25,537 bases of DNA, from NCBI GenBank assembly GCA_900753315.1, contig CAADYP010000020.1, positions 1 to 25,537 on the forward strand, written 5' to 3'. Position 1 is the first letter of the stretch. Each line of letters begins with the position of its first letter. Position numbers and translations under genes: made by a program. Below the pieces are notes generated by a model that did not search any database, was not told the origin of the DNA, and saw only the letters and a program-made list of their open reading frames with translations. Source of the DNA: Clostridia bacterium (GTDB lineage: Bacteria > Bacillota > Clostridia > Christensenellales > UBA1242). Below, one piece after another: positions 6,859 to 14,177 of the stretch.

Positions 6859-7764
6859 CTATCTTGCAAAAAAAGTTTCCATTTCTTTGAAATAAAATTT
6901 AACTACTTCCCAAAGACGATTTACAAAGTTATAATTATAAACGATTATTTCTGTTCTTCCAACGACATAAGTTTTGTCGCAAAAACCTACTTCTCTGCTA
7001 TCAGTGCTATATTGTCTGTTGTCCCCCATATAGAAAAGTTTGCCTTCTGGCACTTGGACATACACCAAACCTTCTTGTGACACAAAATAATTGAACCTAT
7101 CTTGCTCTGTGCCATAATATTTCAAAAATGTAAGATAGAAATTAAATTCATAAGCATTGCTTATTGTGTTTTCTCCGACATCAACAGAAATTTCTCTGTA
7201 AGCGTCAGTTGTGGATTTATGAACCCAAAGTGTGCTGCCATTGTATATGCTATACCCATTTTGTCCGTTTTCATAAACCCTTGCTTGGTCACTTGTAACA
7301 TCTTCTTTTATCTGGTCTTTTGCTATTCTATAAAAATAGAAGCACTCCTCTCCGTCAGCGGTCTGTCCCTTTGCAATAGTTATCCAGTCACCTTCAACAG
7401 CCATAACTCTCTTTATGACACTGTCACTGTCTGGTTTTTCAATAACAACAATATCAAAAACATCAAACTTCCCATTTTTTTCAACATAAACACCATCATA
7501 AGAAATTTTTTGTGCTTTGCTCGTCTCATAAATAAGTTGTTCTTCTGTTATTTGACCATTCAAAGTTGACATCATTGAAACGCCTTTTACAGCATAAAAC
7601 TTGTGCGATGTTACAAAAAATGTATACCATGCAAAGAAAATCATAAAGAAAATCAAAACAATATAAAGGGTTATATGCAAGAAAAAATAGAGAGCAAGGT
7701 GTTTCGTCTCTTCTTTTACTTTTTCTCCACTATATTGGATAAAATCTTTGCTATATTTTTCCAA
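6859..7764 (-). CDS. lepB: Signal peptidase I (S26)
   Basis: The start is TTG 7764, chosen because AAGGAG lies six bases upstream and the queH stop is only 16 bases away. The 301-residue protein has a cytoplasmic N-terminus, a membrane anchor (about 25-52), and the Ser/Lys dyad: Ser63 in KGVSMMSTL and Lys118 in VIKRVMAVEGDWI, followed by MGDNRQYSTDSREVGF (246-261). It cleaves signal peptides from Sec-exported proteins on the outer face of the membrane. It is about 110 residues longer than common Gram-positive forms because of an insertion at roughly 133-235, between the Lys box and the GDN box. The proline normal in SMxPT is replaced by Ser (MSTL). Confidence 0.92.
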   Translation of the reverse strand: MEKYSKDFIQYSGEKVKEETKHLALYFFLHITLYIVLIFFMIFFAWYTFFVTSHKFYAVKGVSMMSTLNGQITEEQLIYETSKAQKISYDGVYVEKNGKFDVFDIVVIEKPDSDSVIKRVMAVEGDWITIAKGQTADGEECFYFYRIAKDQIKEDVTSDQARVYENGQNGYSIYNGSTLWVHKSTTDAYREISVDVGENTISNAYEFNFYLTFLKYYGTEQDRFNYFVSQEGLVYVQVPEGKLFYMGDNRQYSTDSREVGFCDKTYVVGRTEIIVYNYNFVNRLWEVVKFYFKEMETFFAR

Positions 7765-7780
7765 AATATTCTCCTTGATT

Positions 7781-8332
7781 TCAGTCTTCTTTTTTCAAAT
7801 GCCAATTTGAAAATGAGCAGCCACAGTAGTTTTGTCTATAAAGAGACAAGTCTTTTGACAAATTTATGCTTCTCAAATAGCCATCTTTTTTCTTAAAACT
7901 TTCTGGCAAAAATTCAATTCCTATACTCTTTGAAATAACTTCACCAACTTGATTTATAACTTCTGTGTTTTTGTGTGGACTTACTGAAAGAGTTGTTGCA
8001 AAAATATCAAAACCATTTTCTTTTGCATATTTTGCTGTTGCTTCCATGCGGAAAAAGAAACATTTTTCGCATCTTGCTCCGCCTTCTTTTTCATTTTCAA
8101 GTCCAGCAACATATTGTCTCCAAAGAGCATTGTTGTAATCAAAATCGATGAACGGAACGCTAAAAAATGAACATACTTTCTTTTGCTCTTCCTTTCTTTT
8201 TTCATATTCTTCAAAAGGTTCAATGTTTGGATTGCAATAAAAGACAGTAAGGTCATAATTTTCTTTTAACCTTTCAATCACAACAGTCGAGCATGGTCCG
8301 CAACAAGAATGTAAAAGCATTTTCTTTTTCAT
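7781..8332 (-). CDS. queH: Epoxyqueuosine reductase QueH
   Basis: This enzyme performs the last step of queuosine synthesis in tRNA, reducing epoxyqueuosine. The 183-residue protein has the QueH (DUF208) cysteine pattern: Cys10, Cys11 and Cys14 in HSCCGPCS, Cys88 and Cys91 in RCEKCFFFRM, and Cys170, Cys172 in YCGCSFS, which hold an Fe-S cluster and metal site. STTLSVSPHKN-type text (112-122) is also typical. The ATG at 8332 has no Shine-Dalgarno site; a strong promoter ends nine bases upstream, so the message should have almost no leader. It is the first gene of queH-lepB. Confidence 0.93.
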   Translation of the reverse strand: MKKKMLLHSCCGPCSTVVIERLKENYDLTVFYCNPNIEPFEEYEKRKEEQKKVCSFFSVPFIDFDYNNALWRQYVAGLENEKEGGARCEKCFFFRMEATAKYAKENGFDIFATTLSVSPHKNTEVINQVGEVISKSIGIEFLPESFKKKDGYLRSINLSKDLSLYRQNYCGCSFSNWHLKKED

Positions 8333-8341
8333 ACGCCGTCT

Positions 8342-8370
8342 ATTTTACTTTGTTTTGAACTTTCTGTCAA
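8342..8370 (-). promoter_or_regulatory. Promoter of queH-lepB
   Basis: Minus strand TTGACA (8370-8365), 17-base spacer, TAAAAT (8347-8342). Initiation is expected two to four bases before the ATG at 8332, giving a nearly leaderless message. Confidence 0.75.
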
Positions 8371-8423
8371 GAAAAAGCTTATCAATTTTTGCTCTTTGGT
8401 TTATTCAAGTGAAAATTTCTATT

Positions 8424-8759
8424 TTAACCAATATTCTCCACTGCATACATCATCATTTCATTGACAAGTTTTGATTTCAATCTATAAACCAAAATTTTGC
8501 CCTCACGCTTAAAATCAATCATATCTTGGTCTTTCAAGGTTTTGAGTTGGTGAGAAATTGTTGTTTGATTTATGCCCAAAATTTTTGATAAATCATTTAC
8601 ACACAAATCTTGAATAGAAAGAGCAGATAAGATTTTTATTCTTGTTTGGTCTGCAAAATTTTGAAAATATAATGCCAATTTGCTCGTGTAACTGTCACTT
8701 GGAAGCACTTGCATAATCTCAATTTTGTTTCTTTCGGTTATTTTCAAAAACTTGTTCAT
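8424..8759 (-). CDS. ArsR/SmtB-family winged-helix regulator
   Basis: AAAGGAG lies five bases before ATG 8759; an ATG directly in front (8762) is the alternative. The 111-residue protein has the ArsR fold: FADQTRIKILSAL (35-47), then DLCVNDLSKILGINQTTISHQLKTLKDQDMI (51-81) as the helix-turn-helix, and the wing REGKILVYRL (85-94). The metal motif ELCVCDL of arsenic/cadmium sensors is reduced to one cysteine (Cys53), so arsenic sensing in the classical way is unlikely; the ligand is unknown. It faces a small peptide gene on the other strand, which is a candidate target, as ArsR proteins usually repress themselves and a neighbour. Confidence 0.9.
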   Translation of the reverse strand: MNKFLKITERNKIEIMQVLPSDSYTSKLALYFQNFADQTRIKILSALSIQDLCVNDLSKILGINQTTISHQLKTLKDQDMIDFKREGKILVYRLKSKLVNEMMMYAVENIG

Positions 8760-8921
8760 CATTTCTCCTTTTGGTTGCACACAAATTGGATTTCTTTTCA
8801 TATATATAAGTAGCAATAAATTTTTACTCTTTCATTATCACGCACGAAAGAAAAAATGTCAAAAAAGAAAATTATTCTTTTTTTGCTTTATTTAGAATAT
8901 TTTGTAGAAAAGGAGGAAATT

Positions 8922-9098
8922 ATGTCACAAGATATTTTATGGGTATTTTTACTTTCGGTGCTTTCAAGTGCAAACGACACAAATCTTGCAACAAATACAA
9001 ACATTTTGTTGCTTCTGCTTTTGGGACTTTCAAACGGCAATAATACCACAAATTATCAAGGTTGCAGATGCCTTGGAAATTTAAGCAATTTCGTATAA
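8922..9098 (+). CDS. Small hydrophobic peptide (58 residues), unknown
   Basis: The very strong ribosome site AAAGGAGGAAATT before ATG 8922 supports translation. The product has two short hydrophobic stretches, DILWVFLLSVL (4-14) and ILLLLLLGL (29-37), divided by an Asn/Thr-rich stretch, with NGNNTTN and a CRC motif near the C-terminus. I do not recognise a family. It is divergent from the ArsR gene with about 160 bases between the starts. It may be a membrane peptide under control of that regulator; that is inference from position. Confidence 0.55.
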   Translation: MSQDILWVFLLSVLSSANDTNLATNTNILLLLLLGLSNGNNTTNYQGCRCLGNLSNFV

Positions 9099-9220
9099 TA
9101 AAAAATATTAAAAATCCCATTTTATAGCATGAAAAAACATTTTTAATAAATTTAAAAATAAATAAAAAAATTCCAATAAATAATTTTTTAAAAATTTTTT
9201 ATAATTTTTTGTCAAATCGT

Positions 9221-9293
9221 TTGGAATTTTTTTTATATTATGATATTATTTTCTTGTAATCAAAGATAAAAGAATATTCTTACATCTTTTGAT
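9221..9293 (+). promoter_or_regulatory. Promoter and 5' dyad of the pilin-like gene
   Basis: TTGGAA (9221-9226), 17-base spacer, TATTAT (9244-9249) put the transcript start near 9256. At once follows a long dyad, 9259-9293: AAAGAT..AAGAAT against ATTCTT..ATCTTT, 24 of 28 core bases symmetric. In RNA it would be a stem-loop at the very 5' end, which usually protects messages from decay; in DNA it could be an operator. Confidence 0.45.
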
Positions 9294-9326
9294 AACAATA
9301 ATTTTAAATTATTGGAGGGAAATAAA

Positions 9327-9728
9327 ATGCAATTTTTAAATACATTAGCAGCTGCTACTTTTAGTTGGACCGAGTTCATCAACCAACACCTTGGTGGTCA
9401 AGAAGGACAATGGGGTTCTTGGTTAATTCCATTCTTGAATGTTCTTAGCACTGTCCTTTGGGTATTGTTGATTTTAGTTGGTGCCGCTGGCTCTATTTAC
9501 GCAATCTATGTTGGCGTAAAGATGGCTAGAGCAGAATCTGCAGAGCAAAGAGAAGAAAACAAAAAACGTTTGATTAACATCATCGTCTCTGTTGTTGTTA
9601 CAATCGTTCTTATTATCTTCTTCAATGTATTCTTGCCTGCAATTTTGGGAGCTTTCCAAAAAGATATCCCTACTCCTGGTGAAGGCACTGCACTTGTAAC
9701 TACAGCAAAAATGCTCCTCCATTTATAA
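9327..9728 (+). CDS. Two-helix pilin-like (VirB2/TrbC-like, Mbov_0395-type) membrane protein
   Basis: ATG 9327 follows TTGGAGGGA. The 133-residue protein has a short N-terminal region, a hydrophobic helix at about 32-66 (PFLNVLSTVLWVLLILVGAA then IYAIYVGVKMARA), a charged turn AESAEQREENKKR, and a second helix at about 87-112 (LINIIVSVVVTIVLIIFF). This helix, turn with Arg/Lys/Glu, helix layout is that of VirB2/TrbC pilins and the Mbov_0395 family of pilin-like conjugation proteins. No other transfer gene is near, so it may have another task. It has its own promoter and terminator. The family call rests on layout and short similar text. Confidence 0.55.
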   Translation: MQFLNTLAAATFSWTEFINQHLGGQEGQWGSWLIPFLNVLSTVLWVLLILVGAAGSIYAIYVGVKMARAESAEQREENKKRLINIIVSVVVTIVLIIFFNVFLPAILGAFQKDIPTPGEGTALVTTAKMLLHL

Positions 9729-9777
9729 TATTGATTTAGTTATTTAACCACACCTCCGTGTTTAAATATACAAAAGG

Positions 9778-9803
9778 ACATCACAATTTGTGATGTTTTT
9801 TTG
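9778..9803 (+). terminator. Terminator of the pilin-like gene
   Basis: ACATCACA (9778-9785), three-base centre, TGTGATGT (9789-9796), then a run of seven T. Confidence 0.85.
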
Positions 9804-9940
9804 TTGCAATTTTTAGAGTGGCAATACCCACCATCTGTTATTGTTATATCTTTCCTATTTTATTTTGTATTTCAAAGTTTTCAAACTTGCACAAATTCTT
9901 TTGTTTTTACAAATTGTGTTTTCTCCTGAAATTCGTAATA

Positions 9941-9969
9941 AAAAAACTATCAATGTTTGATAGTTTTTT
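9941..9969 (-). terminator. Terminator of the prmC-prfA operon
   Basis: AAAAAACTATCAA (9941-9953) pairs with TTGATAGTTTTTT (9957-9969). On the minus strand it lies 17 bases past the prfA stop and ends in a T run. Being symmetric it can also stop transcription from the plus side. Confidence 0.85.
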
Positions 9970-9986
9970 CTTATGTCAATTCTCTA

Positions 9987-11075
9987 TTATTCCAAATTTG
10001 CGAGCATTTCTGTTCGTTCTTTCAAAATCATAGCATCAATAAACTCGTCAAGGTCACCATTCAAAACCCCTTCCAAATCATAAGAAGAGAGATTAGTTCT
10101 GTGATCAGTTACTCTGCCTTGAGGATAGTTATATGTGCGAATGCGTTCGTTTCTGTTTCCTCTGCCAACTTGGTTCTTTCTGTTTTGGTCGTATTCATTG
10201 TTACGTTGCTCTTCATAATAGTCATACAACTTGCTCTTCAAAATGTTCATAGCTTTTTCTTTGTTTTTGAGCTGACTTCTTTCGTCTTGACATGTGACAA
10301 CCAAGTTGAGTGGCAAGTATGTAATACGGATTGCTGTTTCAACCTTGTTTACATTTTGCCCACCCGCTCCACCGGAATGGAAAACATCAATACGCAAATC
10401 TTTATCCAAAATTTCGATGTCAATGTCCTCTACTTCTGGCAAAACTGCAACCGTTGCCGTGGAAGTATGGATACGTCCCTGACTTTCTGTCTCTGGCACT
10501 CTTTGGACTCTGTGCACCCCACTCTCATATTTCATACGAGAATAAGCACCCTTGCCCTTTATCATGATTGTTGCTTCTTTGATTCCGCCAATTTCCGTCT
10601 CTGACATATCAATATATTCGACTTTCCAGCGTTTCTTTTCAGCATAATGAGAATACATTCTGCAAAGTTCCAAACAGAAAAGTGCAGACTCTTCTCCACC
10701 AGCGGCAGACCTGATTTCAACAATAGCATTGCTGTCATCATTTTCATCTTTTGGCAACAACAAGATTTTTATATCGTCAATTTTGTTGTTGATTTTTTCT
10801 TTCAAATTTTCAATTTCGCTTTCAAAAAGTTGTTTCATTTCCGCATCTTTTTCTTTCTCAAAATCTTTTTGACAACTATCCATGTCCTCAACAAGTTTTG
10901 CAAGTTCGACATGAGCTTCTGCAATGCCTTCAAGCGAATTTCTTTCTTTTACCAACTTTTTCCATTCTCTGTTGTCAGCAATAATTTCAGGACGAGAAAT
11001 AAGGTCAGTCAATTCGTCAAATCTAACCTTTGATTTCTCTGTTTTTGCTAACAAATCTCTACTTTCGTTTTCCAC
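9987..11075 (-). CDS. prfA: Peptide chain release factor 1
   Basis: RF1 reads UAA and UAG and triggers peptide release. The 362-residue protein has the PxT codon-reading motif as PET (194-196, VPETESQGRIHTS) and the catalytic GGQ at 238-240 (HSGGAGGQNVNKVETAIR), whose Gln is methylated by PrmC encoded just upstream. The PxT rather than SPF motif separates it from RF2. The start is GTG 11075 with AAAGGGTG upstream; it overlaps the end of prmC by 17 bases, so translation is coupled. The order prmC then prfA is that of clostridial rpmE-DUF1385-prmC-prfA blocks. Confidence 0.96.
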   Translation of the reverse strand: MENESRDLLAKTEKSKVRFDELTDLISRPEIIADNREWKKLVKERNSLEGIAEAHVELAKLVEDMDSCQKDFEKEKDAEMKQLFESEIENLKEKINNKIDDIKILLLPKDENDDSNAIVEIRSAAGGEESALFCLELCRMYSHYAEKKRWKVEYIDMSETEIGGIKEATIMIKGKGAYSRMKYESGVHRVQRVPETESQGRIHTSTATVAVLPEVEDIDIEILDKDLRIDVFHSGGAGGQNVNKVETAIRITYLPLNLVVTCQDERSQLKNKEKAMNILKSKLYDYYEEQRNNEYDQNRKNQVGRGNRNERIRTYNYPQGRVTDHRTNLSSYDLEGVLNGDLDEFIDAMILKERTEMLANLE

Positions 11076-12810
11076 AAATCACCCTTTCGATTTTATTGTA
11101 ATCTTTTATTATTTTTATCTCTTCAAAACCATTTTCCTTCAAAAATTTCTTAACATCTTGTGCTTGACCTTTTCCAACTTCAAAAAACAAAAGTCCACCG
11201 TTATTGAGTCTATCTGGTGCTTTTGAAATGATTTCTCTATAAAAATCAAGACCATCTTCACCGCCGTCAAGAGCCAACACTGGGTCACATTCACGCACAT
11301 TTTTGTCAAGCTTTTCAATTTCTTTTGTAGGTATATATGGTGGATTCGATACAATTATATCAAATTTCCTTTTTCTTTTCAAGCCATCAAACAAATTTGA
11401 ATGCAAAAATTCAATTTTTACATCATTTTTCTTGGCATTTGCTTCTGCTGTGGCTAGTGCCATTTTGCTTACATCTATCGCAGTAATAGTTGCTTCACAA
11501 TTTTTTGCAATGGAAACAGCAATTGCTCCAGAACCAGTTCCCAAATCCAAAATGGTAGGATTTTTAAAATTCTTTTCTGCTTTAAGCACTTGTTCGACCA
11601 AAATTTCAGTTTCCATTCTTGGTGTCAAAACTTTCTTGTTTACATCAAAAGTCAAACCATAAAACTCAGTAAAACCAAAAATATTATCAACGCTCTCACC
11701 ATTTGCCCTTCTTTCAGTTGCTTTCATGATGTCTTCATATTCTTTGTCCGTAACAAAAGAAAGCAGTTTTATTTCCGCCCTATTCTTGCCAAGAACTGTT
11801 GCAATAATCCAATCTGCATCACTTTTGTCAGTTACGCCAGCATTCGCAAGTTTACTTTTTACCTGCGAATAAACAATTGAAAATGCTTTTTTGTTTTCAT
11901 CGTCCATAAATTCTCTTTCCTTTTGAGTGCAAAGCAAGTTTGTTTCAGTCAATGCAACGCCAATTGTCTCAACATGGGTTGTTGAAGGTTTCAAAAAGAC
12001 CAAAAATCCAATAATAAATTGCAAGATGTCAATCTTTTTTAGTTTTGAGTTTTCAATAACCCACAAAATCTCAAAACCGACCCCACTGCACAAAATCAGC
12101 ACCGCTACATTTAACAAAAAGTTGAAAACAAATCCATAACTTACTCCCCATAATGTTACCACAATAAAGTCCAAAACAAAAACAAAAACGAGATATTCCA
12201 AAAAATTGGGTAAAATTGCATCGTTCTGCGTCCTTTTTGTGGCGAAATGGTCAAGTTTTTTCAAATTTTGACATTTTTTTCTTTTGCTAATTACTTTTAA
12301 ATCGCTTTTTTGCAGTCTCAATGCAATCATGCTCGCTTTATTAAATCTCATGCATTCGCTCACACAAGCAGAAAATCTTAAAGAAAACAAAAAAGCAAAA
12401 AACAAAGTTAGTTTTATTGCACAAATCACCAAATTTCTCAAAAATTCCTGTCCACTGTAATCCACTATCAAATATCCAAGTTTCCCTGGCAATAAGCCAA
12501 TAACAACAGCAGAAAAGACTATTGCAAGAACAATCGTGCAAACATAAGTCAAAATTTCAATCCAATTTTGTTTATTCTTCTTTTTCGTCCCCACATCAAG
12601 AGAAATGCAGAGTGCCTTTATAAATCCCCAAATACCACAAAAAAAGTATTGCATTCCCCTAACAAAAGGCAAGTGCCAAAACAAAATTTTGTTTTTCTCA
12701 CGAAAACTTTTCAAGTGTTTTTGTCCATTTCCATCAATAGTTGAAACGACCTTTTTGTCTTCACAGTGCACAACAACACCATTTGATACCGTAAATATTA
12801 TCTTTTCCAT
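11059..12810 (-). CDS. prmC: DUF1385-PrmC fusion: membrane domain plus release factor glutamine methyltransferase
   Basis: One 583-residue frame joins two normally separate neighbours. Residues 1-300 resemble DUF1385: HLPFVRGMQYFFCGIWGFIKALCISLD (46-72), about five membrane segments (87-107, 126-147, 205-225, 228-250, 262-275) and KPSTTHVETIGVALTETN (274-291). The GGQAVxEGVMMRG text common at the DUF1385 N-terminus is absent. Residues 302-583 are a full PrmC: N-terminal helical domain, VLTPRMETEILVEQ (394-407), SAM motif LDLGTGSGA (421-429) and catalytic NPPY (489-492). PrmC methylates the GGQ glutamine of RF1 and RF2. An in-frame ATG at 11907 behind AAAGGAAAGAG would give free PrmC of 282 residues, the usual size. 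The outer start, ATG 12810, has no ribosome site; AATAAT ends six bases upstream. Confidence 0.88.
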   Translation of the reverse strand: MEKIIFTVSNGVVVHCEDKKVVSTIDGNGQKHLKSFREKNKILFWHLPFVRGMQYFFCGIWGFIKALCISLDVGTKKKNKQNWIEILTYVCTIVLAIVFSAVVIGLLPGKLGYLIVDYSGQEFLRNLVICAIKLTLFFAFLFSLRFSACVSECMRFNKASMIALRLQKSDLKVISKRKKCQNLKKLDHFATKRTQNDAILPNFLEYLVFVFVLDFIVVTLWGVSYGFVFNFLLNVAVLILCSGVGFEILWVIENSKLKKIDILQFIIGFLVFLKPSTTHVETIGVALTETNLLCTQKEREFMDDENKKAFSIVYSQVKSKLANAGVTDKSDADWIIATVLGKNRAEIKLLSFVTDKEYEDIMKATERRANGESVDNIFGFTEFYGLTFDVNKKVLTPRMETEILVEQVLKAEKNFKNPTILDLGTGSGAIAVSIAKNCEATITAIDVSKMALATAEANAKKNDVKIEFLHSNLFDGLKRKRKFDIIVSNPPYIPTKEIEKLDKNVRECDPVLALDGGEDGLDFYREIISKAPDRLNNGGLLFFEVGKGQAQDVKKFLKENGFEEIKIIKDYNKIERVICGKRK

Positions 12811-12844
12811 ACAACAATTATTGCCAAAAAATAAAAAATCACTA

Positions 12845-12873
12845 TTGACTATCTAAAAATAGTGTGATAATAT
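12845..12873 (+). promoter_or_regulatory. Promoter of the orphan gene at 12896
   Basis: TTGACT (12845-12850), exact 17-base spacer, TAATAT (12868-12873). Start expected near 12880, about 16 bases before the ATG. Confidence 0.8.
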
Positions 12874-12895
12874 ATTGGTATACATGGAGGAAACT

Positions 12896-13516
12896 ATGGA
12901 AAACGCAAATACAAGTTTTGATATGACAAGAATTAATGTAGAAAATGGAATCGTTTTGGATGGGATGTTCAAGAATTGGCGTGTAACAGAATTGCCTTCA
13001 AAAGACAAGGCCGAAACAAAATACATTTTCATTAATAATGAAAACTTCAATGGAAGTGACATGTTTTCGTTTGAATTTACGCAACACGGTTACGGAAAGC
13101 CTTTGGACAAACTTGCAAAAATTGCATGCACTGACGAATTGTCTTGGCTTGTCTTTTCAAAAATCAAAAATCTTGCTATGAATGATGCTTGTGGAAGAAA
13201 CGGAAACTTAACAATGATGATGGCATCAATCACTATCAGAGATTTGCTTAAAACAATGCCAACAGAATTCTATCGTGATAAATATTGCAGAACATCGTTC
13301 TTGCGAAATCTTCGTTCTTACACAAAGAAAGATATCAAAAACATGATTGAACAAGGTTATGAAGATTCTTATGAAAAAGTTGCACAATACACAAGAAAGA
13401 GTTTTGATGACCAAGTTGAAAAATCATTGGTAGATTTTGAATCAAAAACAGAAAAAGCAAACAGAAAAATGGAGAAGATTTTTCAAGATGAACAAACAAA
13501 TTTAATTAATCTTTAA
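12896..13516 (+). CDS. Orphan cytoplasmic protein, unknown function
   Basis: ATG 12896 follows GGAGGAAACT, a strong ribosome site. The 206-residue protein has no signal peptide or membrane segment. The first half is mixed strand and helix (NGIVLDGMFKNWRVTELPS; KYIFINNENFNGSDMFSFEF); the second half is helical and charged, with LRNLRSYTKKDIKNMIEQGYEDSYEKV (about 146-172) and a coiled-coil-like end VEKSLVDFESKTEKANRKMEKI. I recognise no family. It stands alone, on the opposite strand to the ribosomal and release-factor genes on either side, with its own promoter and terminator, and interrupts the usual rpmE-DUF1385-prmC order. Confidence 0.75.
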   Translation: MENANTSFDMTRINVENGIVLDGMFKNWRVTELPSKDKAETKYIFINNENFNGSDMFSFEFTQHGYGKPLDKLAKIACTDELSWLVFSKIKNLAMNDACGRNGNLTMMMASITIRDLLKTMPTEFYRDKYCRTSFLRNLRSYTKKDIKNMIEQGYEDSYEKVAQYTRKSFDDQVEKSLVDFESKTEKANRKMEKIFQDEQTNLINL

Positions 13517-13529
13517 CTTGAAAGAATAA

Positions 13530-13561
13530 AAAAAACAACCATATAAAATTGGTTGTTTTTT
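13530..13561. terminator. Bidirectional terminator between the orphan gene and rpmE
   Basis: AAAAAACAACCA (13530-13541) pairs with TGGTTGTTTTTT (13550-13561). It ends the orphan gene and can also stop the rpsF-rpmE transcript coming from the other side. Confidence 0.9.
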
Positions 13562-13621
13562 ATTTTTAAAATTAAATTTTCAAAAGTTAATTTAATAAAA
13601 ACAAATCAAAAACTAAACAAA

Positions 13622-13828
13622 TTAGTCAAGCTTATATTTTTTCTTGAAGTTTTCAACTGTTCCGCTTGAGTCAACAACCTTCTTCTTTCCTGTGTAGAAA
13701 GGATGGCATTTGTTGCAAATATCAATTTTGAGAGTGTCGCCCTTTACGCAAGAACCAGTTTTGAATGTGTTTCCGCATGCGCAAACAACTGTAACTTCAT
13801 GATAATCTGGATGTAAATCTTTTTTCAT
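13622..13828 (-). CDS. rpmE: 50S ribosomal protein L31 (zinc type)
   Basis: A 68-residue L31 with the zinc cysteines in VVCACGN (16, 18) and ICNKCHPF (37, 40), then YTGKKKVVDSSG. ATG 13828 follows AAAAGGAGAAAGG. It is the last gene of rpsF-ssb-rpsR-rpmE, 14 bases behind rpsR. The presence of the cysteines marks the form used in zinc-replete cells. Confidence 0.97.
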   Translation of the reverse strand: MKKDLHPDYHEVTVVCACGNTFKTGSCVKGDTLKIDICNKCHPFYTGKKKVVDSSGTVENFKKKYKLD

Positions 13829-13842
13829 CTACCTTTCTCCTT

Positions 13843-14103
13843 TTAATCACCAACGTAAGGAAGAAGAGCCATATTTCTTGCTCTCTTAATAGCATTTGAA
13901 AGTTCTCTTTGATGGTAAGAACAAACTCCTGTTTGACGTCTTGGCAAAATTTTGCCTTTTTCTGTGATATATTTTCTAATTTTTGCTACATCTTTGTAGT
14001 CAATGCTCTTTTCACCAGCAACGCAGAAAGCACAAACTTTCTTTTTTGCAGGCTTACGATATTTTTTTACGACCTTTTCTTCGGTCTTAACAACTTCGCT
14101 CAT
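13843..14103 (-). CDS. rpsR: 30S ribosomal protein S18
   Basis: An 86-residue S18, which pairs with S6 on the 30S platform. ATG 14103 follows TAGGAG. Core text KILPRRQTGVCSYHQRELSNAIKRARNMALLPY is typical. Cysteines in VCAFC (24, 27) and GVC plus a nearby His suggest a zinc-binding S18. The N-terminal 20 residues are a charged extension. Confidence 0.97.
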   Translation of the reverse strand: MSEVVKTEEKVVKKYRKPAKKKVCAFCVAGEKSIDYKDVAKIRKYITEKGKILPRRQTGVCSYHQRELSNAIKRARNMALLPYVGD

Positions 14104-14177
14104 TTTTTCTCCTATTATTTTTGTGGCACAGCCACCTGTTTTTCGACTTTGCTTAAATTGAAAAACTGATCAAACTA

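Noticed and set aside
8829..8850. CTTTC/GAAAG repeat between ArsR and the small peptide as the ArsR operator
   Set aside because: Arms of only five bases with a 12-base centre; does not look like the usual ArsR imperfect dyad.
9803..9940. Possible small gene between the pilin-like gene and prfA (frame from 9818)
   Set aside because: No ribosome site, flanked on both sides by terminators, and Phe/Cys-rich text.
9957..11033. Long plus-strand frames (for example 9957-10604 and 10647-11033)
   Set aside because: They lie opposite prfA, which has full family motifs; these frames have no ribosome site and Phe/Cys-rich translations typical of antisense shadows.
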